Source of the DNA: Silene conica
Taxonomy: Eukaryota; Streptophyta; Magnoliopsida; Caryophyllales; Caryophyllaceae
Assembly: GCA_029255685.2 (NCBI GenBank)
Contig: CM055312.2
Span: 53,664,202 to 53,728,201 of the forward strand
Direction of reading: 5' to 3'
Length of the DNA stretch: 64,000 bases
Shown: one piece after another, positions 35,232-53,099 of the stretch
Layout of the letters: each line of letters opens with the position of its first letter
How positions within the stretch are numbered: the first letter of the stretch is position 1
Notes under the pieces: generated by a model
Told to the model about the DNA's origin: nothing
Database searches by the model: none
What the model saw: the letters and a program-made list of their open reading frames with translations, nothing else
Made by a program: the position numbers and the translations under genes

Positions 35232-36203
35232 CCCAAATAATACCAACTCCAAGCACCTCACAAACACCCATGGCGACATTGACCCCTTGTGAAAGTTCAT
35301 AAGAATCAAACCATTCCTTAATAGGACAAATATGATAAACGTATCTTGTATCCAAAATCCAACTATCCGAAGAACGTGGAACAACATCACAACGAGAGCA
35401 TAATCTTCCTCAGAATCATATTTAGTAACCTTTTGTGCAACAGCAAAAACACCAGCTTCCTTCAACTTAGGACATTGATTTTTTCAAATTATCGGGTTCT
35501 TTGTAGTAATTGCATACATTTTTATGAGGACCCTTAGACTTGGTTTACCCTTATTAGAACCCTCTGAATTAACAAGCCCCACATGACTACTGTCTACAAC
35601 ACCACCCGACGCTACTCGCTCAAATCCCTAGTGTGAAGCGTTGACCCCCCACCTCCTCTAAGGTCAAAGAATCTTTACCAACAATAAAAGACTCCACAAA
35701 AGTCTCAAACGAATTTAGTAAGAAACTAACAAAATTAAGGCGGCATCCTCATCATCTACCTTAACATCTAAGTTATGTAGGTCAAGTAAAATAGAGTTAT
35801 TGTCTAGATGGTCCTTGAGAGACGTACCTTCTTGCATACGAAGACCAAACAAACGCTGCTTAAGAAGCAACTTGTTGGTTAGAGTCTTTGTCATATACAA
35901 AGTTTCCAACTTCAACCACAAACTTGTCGCAATTTCCTCATCGACAACCTCAATCATAACATGATCAGAAAAACATAATAGAATTAAAGAATGAGCGCTC
36001 TCTTCCAAGACTACATCATTTACTGTCTTTGTTGTCCTTGTTGCATCAGTCGAACTACCTGTTGACTTTACCTTTGAGATAACAGACCAGGCGCCTTGCG
36101 GTCTAGGCCAATCTCTCATCTTTAACTGCCACAACCAAAAACTATTTCTCCCAGTGAATTTTTCAACATTCAGAACATTTGTTCCCAACATCTTTTCACC
36201 CAA
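35232..36203 (-). pseudogene. Old copia element A: gag and protease start, decayed
   Basis: The first 162 codons (35715-36203) are a copia gag with the KFTGRNSFWLWQLKMRDW start and the LETLYMTKTLTNKLLLKQRL block (UBN2-type). A frameshift near 35730 ends this frame. The next frames keep a damaged zinc-knuckle region (about 35480-35520), a KEAGVFAVAQKV block, and a protease start in which the active-site D-S/T-G reads DTR. It breaks off at 35231, where element B is inserted. The gene is clearly dead. It is most like Tork-type elements by motif (inference). Confidence 0.75.
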
Positions 36204-36271
36204 AAATCAAGAAACTCAATTAACGCCTAAAAGACAACTAACGCGGAAGCAGATCCCAAATCAAAACCTTA

Positions 36272-36283
36272 GCTCTAGTGCCA
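36272..36283 (-). other. Degenerate primer-binding site of copia element A
   Basis: On the minus strand this reads TGGCACTAGAGC. It is a three-mismatch version of the initiator-Met tRNA site TGGTATCAGAGC seen intact in elements B, C, D and the SIRE element. It sits two bases inside the presumed LTR edge. Confidence 0.6.
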
Positions 36284-36285
36284 AT

Positions 36286-36813
36286 TGTTATAATGGAGGC
36301 ATCCACTTACCAAATAGTTAATTGATAAGGTGATAAGAACAATAAATAACGAATGTAAATAAAGTTGACACAAAGTTTTACGTGGTTCACCGGTAAAATG
36401 GCTACTTCCACCCTACGAGGAGCTCAAACTTCACTATAATGGAAAAAAATAGTACAATAGCGGTACACACACGCTCAATATGAACCAATAGTATATCATA
36501 TTTTACCAACAAATATAGTAGTCTCAAAGGAACAAAATAGACTACCCAATAAGACGAAAGACAAATTATCCTAAGGTCAATCAAGAACAAACTCTCCCGA
36601 TCTTCAAAGACAGACGAACATCAATAATAGTCTGAGATAAATTGTGCTTTGTTTTTCAGAAGGAACCTCACAAATCGACCCTCTTTATTGTGCTCTCAAA
36701 TCTCTCTCTTCTTAATTATTCTAGACTAATACAAGGGTATTTATATAGATTTATTTCACCCAAAAGATAAGTTCTAAACTAATTAGGAAACAAAAATTAT
36801 TAGGAAACTAAAA
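36286..36813 (-). repeat. Presumed 5' LTR of copia element A
   Basis: It starts (plus coordinates) with TGTTATAATGG next to the primer-binding site. On the minus strand it has a TATA-box-like CTATATAAATACCC (about 36735-36748) followed by a purine-rich leader. The outer end is uncertain because a MITE begins at 36814. The partner LTR was not found in the window. Confidence 0.5.
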
Positions 36814-37097
36814 CTTCCTCCATTCATATCCAACCTACATATATTCCTTTTTCATCCATTCATATCCACTCGACCACTTTCCTAAAAAAGAAAACAAAAT
36901 GATTAAATTACCCTTATGGAAACCATTTATCTACCTAAAATGTCTTTCCATGGCCCACCTATAATCCACCATCAAATATTTAAATTAATAAAAAAAACAT
37001 CTTACACACTTTCAAATGTCCTTTTAATAGTTTTTTAATATCTTTCTTAATATTTGTGCAAAAAGCATATATGCGCTTTGGATATGAACGGAGGAAG
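36814..37097. mobile_element. Stowaway-like MITE (284 bp)
   Basis: 20-bp terminal inverted repeats: CTTCCTCCATTCATATCCAA on the left and its complement with one mismatch on the right. The right flank is TA but the left flank is AA, so the target duplication has decayed or the boundary is one base off. No coding capacity. Confidence 0.7.
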
Positions 37098-37130
37098 TAT
37101 AATAGTTTCCTGACAATATAAATAAACTAA

Positions 37131-37864
37131 GGGGGTGTTTGGTTGGGGGTCTATAAGAAAGAGAAAGGGAAACAAAGTTATTCATTCCCTTTGTTGATGT
37201 TTGTTTGACACAATCAAAGGGAATAGAACTCTTTCCCTTACCCCTCAATCCTTCTAATTCCTTACCCCCACCGCCAAGGGTATGAGATTTCATTACCGTT
37301 GTTACCCTCCAACCACTTTCTTTACCTACCCCCATACTTACAACTACTACCACAATAGCCACCACCAAACCACCACTATGACGCCACCGCCAACCCCACC
37401 CCCACCCCCACCACCATAACACCCCCACCATCACCACCACCGTCCACCACCATCACTACCATGACACTCCACCACCATCACCGTCGTGATCACCGCCACA
37501 ACCACCACCGTCACCGCAATGACATCTCTACCACCCCCATTGCCACCACCGTCATGACACCCCCACCACCATCACCGCCGTGTCCATCACCGTCGCCACC
37601 GCCATCTCCATAACACCCCACCACCGCCTCCACCGTCATGACACCACCACCATGCCACCTCCACCACCATCACTGTCCGCCAGTAGAGAAGTGGTTATTT
37701 GTGGTGCTGTGTGTTAGTGGTAGGAGTGAGTGTGAGTGGACCATTAATTATCTTTCTTAGGGTAACCAAACAACCTATTAAGTTTTAGGTAATCTGTTTC
37801 CTTTCCCCCCCTCTTACCCTTTCTTATTTTCTTTCTCTTTCTCTTTTTCTAACCGAACGCCCCC
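37131..37864. mobile_element. Tourist-like (PIF/Harbinger) MITE, 734 bp, with CAC-rich core
   Basis: Ends GGGGGTGTTTGGTT and AACCGAACGCCCCC form imperfect inverted repeats, flanked by TAA at 37128-37130 and 37865-37867. The interior (about 37290-37690) is an imperfect CAC/CCG-rich trinucleotide repeat. No transposase. The open frame on the minus strand is a by-product of the repeat. Confidence 0.75.
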
Positions 37865-37867
37865 TAA

Positions 37868-38859
37868 AAAACCAAGTATTAATAAGACACTTAGCTTAAA
37901 CTGTTTTCTTAATAATTTGATGATAGATTTATAGTTAGGCTTAATGATCCAGCGAAATCAAATGTGACGGAGACAAAAAAAAACAGAAGAGTTAGAAAAA
38001 GCAGCAATCCAAGGAGGCTTGAGCAGGGGTCTATACAATTTACTCGAAACCCTGATGAAATAAATCATCATATGCTTATTTGTCCAACTACTTATTGTTT
38101 TGGGAAAACAACATGAGAAATAAACCCTTGCATGAATGATTAAAGCATCCCATACTTATTTGACAAAACAACATGAGAAATAAAATCATATATATAATAT
38201 TAGACAGTCCCCCCTACTCGGGATACAATATAAGCAAGGCTACAATCATACTTGTGAATATCACTAGTATTTCTTCAATCTTCTTACATGGGACTTGAAC
38301 ACCAAATGTAGAATTTTTCAAACATTTTCAAACAATACTCAATGTCTCTATATGCCCCCAGGGGCCACAACAAAATAAACCAAGGCTTGTCTTGTCTATA
38401 AGAAGCACCAGACTACAACAAATGAAATCATAAGAGGATGAATTCCCTGCCCAAAACATTTTACACAATGCTAATAACAAATCATACATTCGTCAGGCAG
38501 GCCAACGAGGCGAGGCACACAGTCTTTACACTAGTATTTCACAAGACCACATTCTACCATCATACTTCTCGATGGCCCTTCCTAGCAAGAATACATGAAA
38601 CTAAATCCAATAAGTAGTTCCTAAATCAATGACACGATTAACAAAATCGAGTCTGCATCAATGCATATATGCAACACCGGTTCATTCAACAGGAGGTCAA
38701 ACCTCGGTTTCCTGTTCCTGGCTATCTTTGTTGTTGTAGAAGAGTTCATAGGAGTTGCTTATATTTGAGCCCAATTTGGGTAGGTTGCGTTCAATGAGCT
38801 CAACCCCATTATGAACCGAACCGAACACCAAACCATGTAACATTGAGTCAAACACAAAC
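37868..38859 (-). other. Region 3' of the kinase gene, includes its 3' UTR
   Basis: Downstream side of the minus-strand kinase gene. The first few hundred bases after the stop are probably 3' UTR, but I cannot place the poly-A site. I see no other gene. Confidence 0.5.
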
Positions 38860-44685
<5,826 letters not shown>

Positions 44686-45176
44686 TTATTTGGGGATTTT
44701 TTTCGAAATTGTGGGGGAGAACCCTAACCCTAAGGTCACATTCTTGAATTTTAAGGTGTAAGTAACCAATAATCCAATACTATGTTGTAGTGTTGTACGT
44801 ATTTCAGTTCTTTATTGGTGTACAAAATACGTATTTTTGTTGGAAAGAGGGTTGTTAGAGAATTTAGGCCTCGTTCTTTTTGCTTTTTAGAGTTGAAGTG
44901 ACTTGAATTAAATTGAATTGAATTGAATTGAATGTAGCTGAGTTGAGTTGAGTTGGACTAAATTGAATTGAACTGGGTTGATGAAGTTTATGATTGTATA
45001 TGTGGTTAAATTGTGATGAAAATGATGATTTTTAATGTATATTTAATATCCGTCACAATTTCATAGTGTTCATATTATAGGTGATTTGATTGCTTGTTTG
45101 ATTCATGATTTTTCCAGTAATCAAACTCATTGTTGATGGTAGATTTTATATGTCGTATATACCTGAAATGTTGGGA
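44686..45176 (-). promoter_or_regulatory. Upstream region of the kinase gene
   Basis: Probable 5' UTR and promoter. A telobox-like motif AACCCTAACCCTAA (plus strand 44720-44733) lies 35-48 bases before the ATG. Further out, 44900-44985 is a run of TTGAA-type pentanucleotides. I cannot place a TATA box with confidence. Confidence 0.45.
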
Positions 45177-45670
45177 TTAAGTGTTGCACATGATGGTTGA
45201 AATTGCAGGAACTGTCGCGGGTGTGCAGTGGAAACCGTAGGCTGCGGCCACCACCGCAGTCCTACGACCAGGCAACACAGTCTGCGTGTTTCGATGTAGC
45301 TTGCCTGCTTGTCCGTGGCTTACGGGGTGTTTTCGGTAGCTTTTGTTCGTTTGTTTTAGCATGTTTCGAGTGATGTGACATGATAAAAAATACTTAGTCT
45401 AAAACATATATTTATGCTAGGTAAGATTAGCAAATTGATTATTCACTTAACTTACGTTAATTAATTCACGGGTTCTTTAATATAAAGCTTATTGAACTAA
45501 CTTAATTAAATATGGCATTTGTTGGGACTTATCAAATATGAGTCCTAGGTAATTAGTGAACTTAATTTGAGTGAGTTGCTTCCCATATGCTTGTATGTGT
45601 ATATAGGGTCTTATGGTAGCCTAATGAGTTAAGTTAGAATTGAATGTATTTGTGATGATGCGTATTAAAG

Positions 45671-46140
45671 TATGTCTTAAGCTGGCCTCTGAGTTTAATA
45701 CATGAGTAATGTGTTGCATATTGGGACATGCGTTGAGATGTCGCCTCTGAGTCCAATATGTGTATGGATGTCGCGTCTGAGACATGTGTTGAGTTTTCGC
45801 CTCTGAGTTCAGACATGTTTGATGTGGCCGTCAGGACATGCCTTAAGTTGGCCTCTAAGTCTGATACGAAGGGCGATTCCACATCGGGGTAGATATGGTG
45901 TTGATGTCGTGCCCGATGTATAATCGTTTGGATGCTAGGACATGCGTTGAGATGTCGCCTCTGAGTCTAGTGTCATGTTGTGCAGTAAAGGAGTATGCCT
46001 TAAGCTGGCCTCTGAGTCCTTTACTCATGTATGATTGGTATTAGGACATGTGTTGAGATTTCACCTCTGAGCCTTCTACTTGTTGATTATTTGGTTTAGA
46101 ACATGTGTTGAGTTTTCACCTCTGAGCCTTTACTTGCTGA
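45671..46140 (+). repeat. Degenerate tandem array, about 8 units of 45-110 bp
   Basis: Units share a core like GACATGCGTTGAGATGTCGC followed by CTCTGAGTC. A related pattern (GGACATGCC...CTCAGTCGATCA) occurs inside the neighbouring 2.9-kb LTRs. This is probably the remains of an older related LTR. No gene. Confidence 0.65.
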
Positions 46141-46143
46141 ATG

Positions 46144-49030
46144 TGTGACACCCCGCGATATACATAAAAATAAACAAGTAATTCGAAGCGTAAATACGAT
46201 ACTTTTAAAACTTTTCGACATATTTATAAAAACTTTTTCGCGGAATATCAAAACAACAAGCGGAAGACTAAAACTAATAAGATAGTATAAATTACACGAA
46301 TACTTAAGTAAACGAGGGATAAGGTATCCCACGATAACAACATGAATTAGATCTATACTAAATGTAAGGGTAACTGTCGAATGATCAACAATGCTCGCTA
46401 GCCACACATCTTCCCCAAACAGCACCAACCTACATTCATAAAACATGAACGCCACAGTCAGTGGGGAGTAACTCAGGGTTCTCCCAGCCACTTTACGTCA
46501 AAATACAAATAGATAACAATAAGAACATATTGTATATGAAGTAGTACATGTGAATATGAGAAATATCAAAGCATGATACTCAAAAATTAGGTAAACAACC
46601 AGGTGATCGACTCAGAGACCAACACTTGATGGCATGTCCAATCACACAAACAACAACAACCAAGAATAAAATGAACGCCGTCAGGTAGCATAACCGCTAC
46701 AACTGACAGTCAGGGAGTATAACCGCTCCACTAAAAGGCTAGGACGTATAACCGCGCCCTAGCTACCAGAGCGCATAACCACGTCATCCGGATACTATGT
46801 ATATCGCATAACCGACAACTATATGCCAAAGACCTGGCCAGACCTCTCGATGTAATAACCTACACCGAACGACACACGGGGACCGGGCCGCATAACCACG
46901 GACACCGACCAATCAACACAGTTAGATAAAATCCCATAACAGGAGTGGCGTTTGTTCATTACAGTGATACACAAATCGTATCACCGCTATCTATTCACAA
47001 CCAAGGCAACATAACTGTTACCAACACAATTTAGGGTAGCATAACCATCACCTAAACACAAGCAAGGCAACATAACCGTCACCCTACCCATCTTAAGATA
47101 ACATAACCGTCATCAAAACACAATTTAAGCTAACATAACCGTTAACCAACTCATTTACATACAAGAGCCAACAATCAATAAATAAGACAACACCTTAAGT
47201 CCATTCCATACGGGAGAAGAATAAACGGAACTGATTAGTAAAACATTAGTCTTAAAAGCGTTTTACATTTCGGCTGTCCTCTGCCGTAGAATTCATAACT
47301 AATGCAAATAAAATCAAAATGATACAAGGCCAGTTGGGTTAGATTCATAAGACTTTTAGCTACAATATTTTTCAAATAAACATTTTCAAAATACGAACTT
47401 AACAGGGGGTTATTGTCTGATCTTTACGGCGTGTCAGAAATCGTCACACAAAATGTATTGCTTCATAAAACGGGTTTAACAAATCATTTTGGGGCAAATC
47501 AAACTCCTAACATCATCTAAACTCTTCAAAGTTTAATTATTGAAAAGGACCAAAATAGTTTCAAAGTATAAAAATGGTTTTCGAAATAATCTTTGAGCTA
47601 CTGTCCATTCCGCGAGTATTTCAGCGCAATGTTTCTAAATAATTTATTGTGAACAAACGACATGCAATAAAATTACGAAATTTTTGAGGTAGACTCTACA
47701 CTTAAAATAAACAAGGGTCTCTTTTCAACATTTTCAAAGACGGATAATCTAAGATGTCGAAATAAATTGTACAAGACAATTGACAGATTTGTCAAGGTGC
47801 TGAAACTTATCAAATAACCAAAGTAAACCAAGCATTATGAACTTGAAAGACTATCAAACTAATCATCCTCAAAGATCACAACCTCATTTAAAAATACAAT
47901 CCTTAATGAATTTCCAACTAGAATATCACCCATCACAACTATGCAAAATGAAATCCATCCAAACATATGATTTATGAACTTAATCATGTAACTATTTAAC
48001 CAAACAAAATTCTAGTATACTAAACATTACTAGCATATAGAACACATGCAAACATAGACGATAAGTCAAATAACCCATCACCGTTACCTTATAGCTCTTC
48101 AATAAGCATGATTTTGAACTTAAAACCACTCCGGTTTGGACAACCGAACTAGCTACACACAAATAAACGAGTTAGCATTGAAATCCTTGCCTTAAAGGCC
48201 ACGACCAGAGAGTATGAAGGAAGATATATTAGACTTTTCTAACCTAGAAAGATGGAGGGAGAGGAGAGGAAGAGATAGGCGCGATAATCGTCAAAAACGG
48301 ATAAGAAACGAAGATTTTACGATCGTTTTACGGTGGAGGTAAAGAGGTGTAACAATGGTGTTTGTGACTTTGTGTTTGGGTGTTCTTAGCTGAAAAACAT
48401 GAATGAAGGAAGAATAAGGAAGGAGGAGGTTGACCTTGGGCAGCAAGGAACCTAGTTGCATGTTCAAGCCAAGTGTCGAAAGCTATTGCCATGTGTTGAA
48501 GCTTAGGCCATGTGTCGAAACTCTTACGCCAAGTGTCGAGACGGTTAAACCATGTGTCGAGAGTCTTAAGCCATGTGGAAGAAGTGATTAGAACATGTGT
48601 CTAAATTCTTATTCCAAGTGTAAGAAGTGCTAAGCCTATGTGTCGAAGTTTTTAGGCCAAGTGGAAGAGGTAGTCACGAGCGAGCATCTCGTCGGCGGAT
48701 ATTCTGCGACAGCCTTTCGTATTTTGGCCATAATTTCTTCCACAGACCTCGTATTTAGATGTTTTTGGTGGCGTTGGAAAGCTAAGAAAAAGAGCTAAAA
48801 CTTTTATTTTATAAGAAAAAGCTAGATATGCCTTTAAAATATCTTAAAATTAGCAACAAGAACAGAGTAGCGTTTCACAAGTTTAAGAAGTATAACTTTA
48901 AGACGGACATATTAATATCATTGTCAAAAACGATATATTTTAAATGGAATTTTATTTATAGTGGAACATTATTATTACTAAAATAAGATTTTAATAATAT
49001 ATAACGACTTGGAAATTACGGGGTGTTACA
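46144..49030 (-). repeat. 2.9-kb LTR, copy 1 (Ty3-type, minus orientation)
   Basis: Left end TGTGACACCCCG, right end CGGGGTGTTACA. Directly to its right, minus-strand AAAAGGTGGGGTGAT is a polypurine tract, so this is the 3' LTR of a minus-strand element. It is homologous along its length to 50043-52967 in inverted orientation. Interior repeats of a CATAACCG-type motif occupy about 46680-47130. The open frame around 46096-46491 recurs in the other copy but lies in LTR sequence. Confidence 0.8.
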
Positions 49031-50042
49031 ATCACCCCACCTTTTAAAAAGTTTCGTCCTCGAAACTTGAAAGTAGAAAAACGGTAAGTCGTAAAGACAA
49101 GGTAAATAACCAAAGCGTTTACCTAAATTTGATATTACAAAACTTAGGTTTATTTCAAAGATTTCGAAAAGAGTTTCTAAAGGCACAAGTCCTCATCAAT
49201 GGAACAAGAAGATTCTCGTTGCGCATTCAAGAGTCCGACATTCCAAATCTAGGACTAGTCCAAAACCAAATCTTATCATGCATCGACAAGCGTAATACGA
49301 GTTATTAAACGTCTCCAATAACAAGTCTTACATCAAATCAATGCTAAAACCAATCAAAATTATAAAACATTTCAAGTTTTTTTTTTTTCAAATCATGTCA
49401 TTTCAAAAGTAAACTTCCATTTTCGAATCCGTAAAAATAGGTAAGGGTTTAACAGAAATTAAAGTTTTTCAAGAACAAAAGTATGGTAACACAAATACGG
49501 TTATAAAATATACAAACGGAAAATATTTTGAATATCACTTCAAACAAAACACAGAGGCAAAAACAACAAAAGATGGTTTGTTCGGATTATCCAAGAAATC
49601 AAAACACAAAAGGTCATAAGGAAGCTAACAAAAACAAGGCATCAAAACTACCTTCTTCAGGGTTAAAGACGGTACTCAACAAGAGAACAAAGAGGCAAAA
49701 ACAACAAAAGAACAAAGTCATGAACAAAAGAGGTTTATGGTTAAGGAGGAAGATAACTCTTCGGATTACGGAAATCACTAACCACTCAATCCATAAATGA
49801 AACATCATCATCATCATGATTCCTTACACACCTCAGAAGGTAGCTCTTTCAACCGCAAAACTCTCAAGGCTTCCTCAACTCAATTTGGGTCACTCACATC
49901 TTGTTCATCCACGATATAAGGTATCACATTACCAAAGGGACTTCACAACTCTCGATTATTACTCAACAATCAACATCCTTCATAGAGCTAGATCCAAAAG
50001 TACTGACAAGGTCACACTCATAACCGACCGACATAAGATATA
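49031..50042 (-). pseudogene. Remnant of the Ty3-type element's internal region
   Basis: It holds the purine tract next to LTR copy 1 and then about 1 kb with no intact pol motif. A short repeated A-rich block (GAGGCAAAAACAACAAAAG) occurs near 49555 and 49690. LTR copy 2 is inserted at its right end, and the sequence appears to continue at 52968-53099. Confidence 0.5.
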
Positions 50043-52967
50043 TGTAACACCCCGTAATTTCCAATTATTTATATATTATTAAAATCTTATTTTAGTAATA
50101 ATAATGTTCCACAATAAATAAAATTCCATTTGCAATATATCGTTTTTGACAATGATATTAATATGTCCGTCTTAAAGTTATACTTCTTAAATTTGTAAAA
50201 CATTACTCTGTCCTTGTTGCTAATTTTAAGATATTTTACATGCATATTTAGCTCTTTCTTATAAAATAAAAGTTTTAGATCTTTTTCTTAGCTTTCCAAC
50301 TCCACCGAAAACATGTCAATCGGAGTTCTGTGGAGGAAATTATGCCGAAAATACAAAAGGCTGTCACGGACCATCCGCTAACGAGACCCACGCTCGTTGC
50401 TTACTCTATACTCTTTTCCACATGTCCTTTGGGACACATGGCTGAGTACTAAACCTTGTCTTGCTGCCCAAGGTCATCCTCTACCTTCCTTCTTCTTCAA
50501 ATCCTTCATTATTTTTCAGAAAAACACTCACACAAAAACACAAAACAAGAACACCATTGTTGTTGTGCACCTCAACCGTAAAACGGTCGTAAAATCTTCG
50601 TTTCTTATCCGTTTTCGATGATTTTCGCGCCTATCTCTTCCTCTCCTCGCCCTCCATCTTTCTAGATAATAAAATTATCAAATTTCTTCCTTAATATACT
50701 CTGGTCGTGGCCTTTAAGGCACGGTTCTCTTAGCTAACTTCGTTTATTTGTGTGTAGCTAGTTCGGTTGTCCAAACCGGAGTGGCTTTAAGTCAAAATCA
50801 TCCTTATTGAAGAGCTATAAGGTAACGGTGATGGGTTACTCGACTTTATCGTCTTTGTTTTCATGACTATATGCTAGTAATGTTTAGTATACTAGGATTG
50901 TTTTTAATTAAATAGTGGCATGATTAGGTTCATAAATCATATGTTTGGATGAATTTCATCATGCATGCTTGTGTTGGATGAGATTTTAATTGTGGAAATT
51001 CATTAAGGATTGTATGGTTAAATGAGTTTATGATCATTGAGGATGATTAGGTTGATAGTCTTTCAAGTTCATAGTGTTTTGCTTACAATGGTTAATTCAT
51101 GATGTTTCAGCACCTTGACAAATCTGTCCATTGTCTTGTACAATTTATTTCGACATCTTAGAGTATCCGCCTTTGAAAATGTTGAAAAGAGACCCCTGTT
51201 TATTTTAAGTGTAGAAGCTACCTCTAAAAAATCGTAATTTCTTGCATGTCGTTTGTTCACCATAAATTATTTACGAACGTTGCGCGGAAATACTCGCAGA
51301 ATGGACAGTAGCTCAAAGATGGTTTCGAAAATCATTTTTATACTTTGAAACCATTCTGGTCCTTTTCAATAATTAAACTTTGAAGAGTTTAGATGACGTT
51401 AGGAGTTTGTTTTGCCCCAAAATGATTTGTTAAACCCGTTTTATGAAGCAGTACATTTTGTGTGACGGTTTCTGATACACTGTAAAGATCAGTCAATAAC
51501 CCCCTGTTAAGTTCGTCTTTTGGAAATTTTTATTTAACAAATATTGTAGATAAAAGTCTTATTAAACCGACCCAATTGGCCTTGTATCATTTCGATTTTA
51601 TTTGAATTAATTATGAATTTTACGGCAGAGGACGGCTGTAATAATGTGAAATGCGTTTAGAACTTTTGTTTCATTATTCAATCCCGTGTGTTCTCTTTCC
51701 GCATGAAATGGATATAAGTGTTGTCTTATTTATTAATGGTTAGCTTAAGCGTTGTTAATGAGTTGGTTAACGGTTACGTTATCCTAAGTTTGTGTAGGTG
51801 ATGGTTATGTCATCCTAAGTTGTGTTGGTGACGGTTATGTTACCTTGTTTGTGAATAGATAGCGGTGGTACGATTTGTGTACCATTGTACTGAACAAATG
51901 CCACCCATGGAATGGGATTTTAGCTATGTTCGGGATTGGTCGGAGGTCGTGCTATATGCGCTCCGGTCCCTGTGTGTCGTTCGGTGTAGGTTATTACATC
52001 GAGAGGTCTGGCCAGGTCTTAGGCATATAGGCAGTGCTTATACGCTATACATAGTTACGGAGGTCGTGCCTAAGCGCTCCCGTAGTTGGAGGTCGTGCCT
52101 AAGCGCTCCCGTCGTTGGAGGTCGTGCCTAAGCGCTCCCGTTGTAGGAGATCGTGCCTAAGCGCTCCGGTAGTTGGAGGTCGTGCCTAAGCGCTCCCGTC
52201 GTTGGAGGTCGTGCCTAAGCGCTCCATTAGTCAGAGGTCGTGCATATGCGCTCTGATGGCGTTCATTCTATTCTTGGTTTCTTGTTGTATGCGTGATTGG
52301 ACATGCCACCTAGTTGTTGGCCTCTCAGTCGATCACTTGGATGTTTACTTGATTTGATGATTGGACATGCCACCTAGTTGTTGGCCTCTCAGTCGATCAT
52401 TTGGATGTCTACTTGATTTCGATATCATCTCACTTGTTGGCTTTAATTATGTTTCACATGTTGATTCATGTTTTTCCCACATGTTTTGGTTTATCGCTCA
52501 TGCATTGATCATGTTGATTACGTTTGGAAATGCATATATGGTTGTTTCTAAAATTATATACATGTTCATATGTATAAGATGTTTTGTACTACTGTTTACA
52601 TGTTTTCTGACGTAAAGTGGCTGGGAGAACCCTGAGTTACTCCCCACTGACTGTGGCGTTCATGTTTCATGAATGTAGGTTGGTGCTGTTTGGGGAAGAC
52701 GTGTGGCTAGCGAGCATTGTTGATCATTCGACAATTACCCTTACGCTTAGTTTAGATTTAATTCATGTTGTTACCGTGGGATACCTTATCCCTCGTTTAT
52801 TGAAGTATTCGTTTATAATTTATACTTTCGTATTAGTTTTAGTCTTCCGCTTGTTGTTTTGATATTCCGCGAAGAGTTTTAATAAATATGTCGAAAAGTT
52901 TTTACAAGTATCGTATTTCCGCTGCAATTTACTTGTTTATTTTTATGTTATATCGCGGGGTGTCACA
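50043..52967 (+). repeat. 2.9-kb LTR, copy 2 (inverted; probable solo LTR)
   Basis: It begins TGTAACACCCCG and ends CGGGGTGTCACA. TATA occurs directly on both sides (50039-50042, 52968-52971), a weak candidate target duplication. No purine tract or primer-binding site adjoins it, which fits a solo LTR. It contains a seven-unit 29-bp array at 52059-52258. Confidence 0.7.
52059..52258 (+). repeat. 29-bp tandem repeat, 7 units
   Basis: Units of the type GGAGGTCGTGCCTAAGCGCT followed by CCCGTAGTT, with few changes until the last unit. The matching part of LTR copy 1 is a much more diverged array, so the 29-bp unit expanded or was homogenised in this copy only. Confidence 0.85.
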
Positions 52968-53099
52968 TATATGTCTCTAAACAAGGTAAAACACCAGACA
53001 AAGATCTCAAACCAGAATCCATCTTCCAGACCTCTAAACAAAAATCCGTTACACTCATATTGACAACCAAAGATATGAGTGTGGCAGTCTCGGAACTGT

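Noticed and set aside
37024..37440. 138-codon Gly/Trp/Val-rich frame
   Set aside because: It is the reverse reading of the CAC-rich core of a MITE.
46096..46491. Open frame starting MAGRTLSYSPLTVAF, also found in the inverted copy (52617-52862)
   Set aside because: It lies in LTR sequence, is shared only because the LTRs are homologous, and its length is not conserved between the copies.
49528..49800. 90-codon Lys/Asn/Gln-rich frame
   Set aside because: Low-complexity frame in a decayed internal region containing short A-rich repeats; no motif.
46144..52967. Giant transposon with 2.9-kb terminal inverted repeats
   Set aside because: Each arm has its own LTR-type ends (TGTRACACCCCG and its complement), and copy 1 has a polypurine tract beside it. 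Two LTRs in opposite orientation explain it better.
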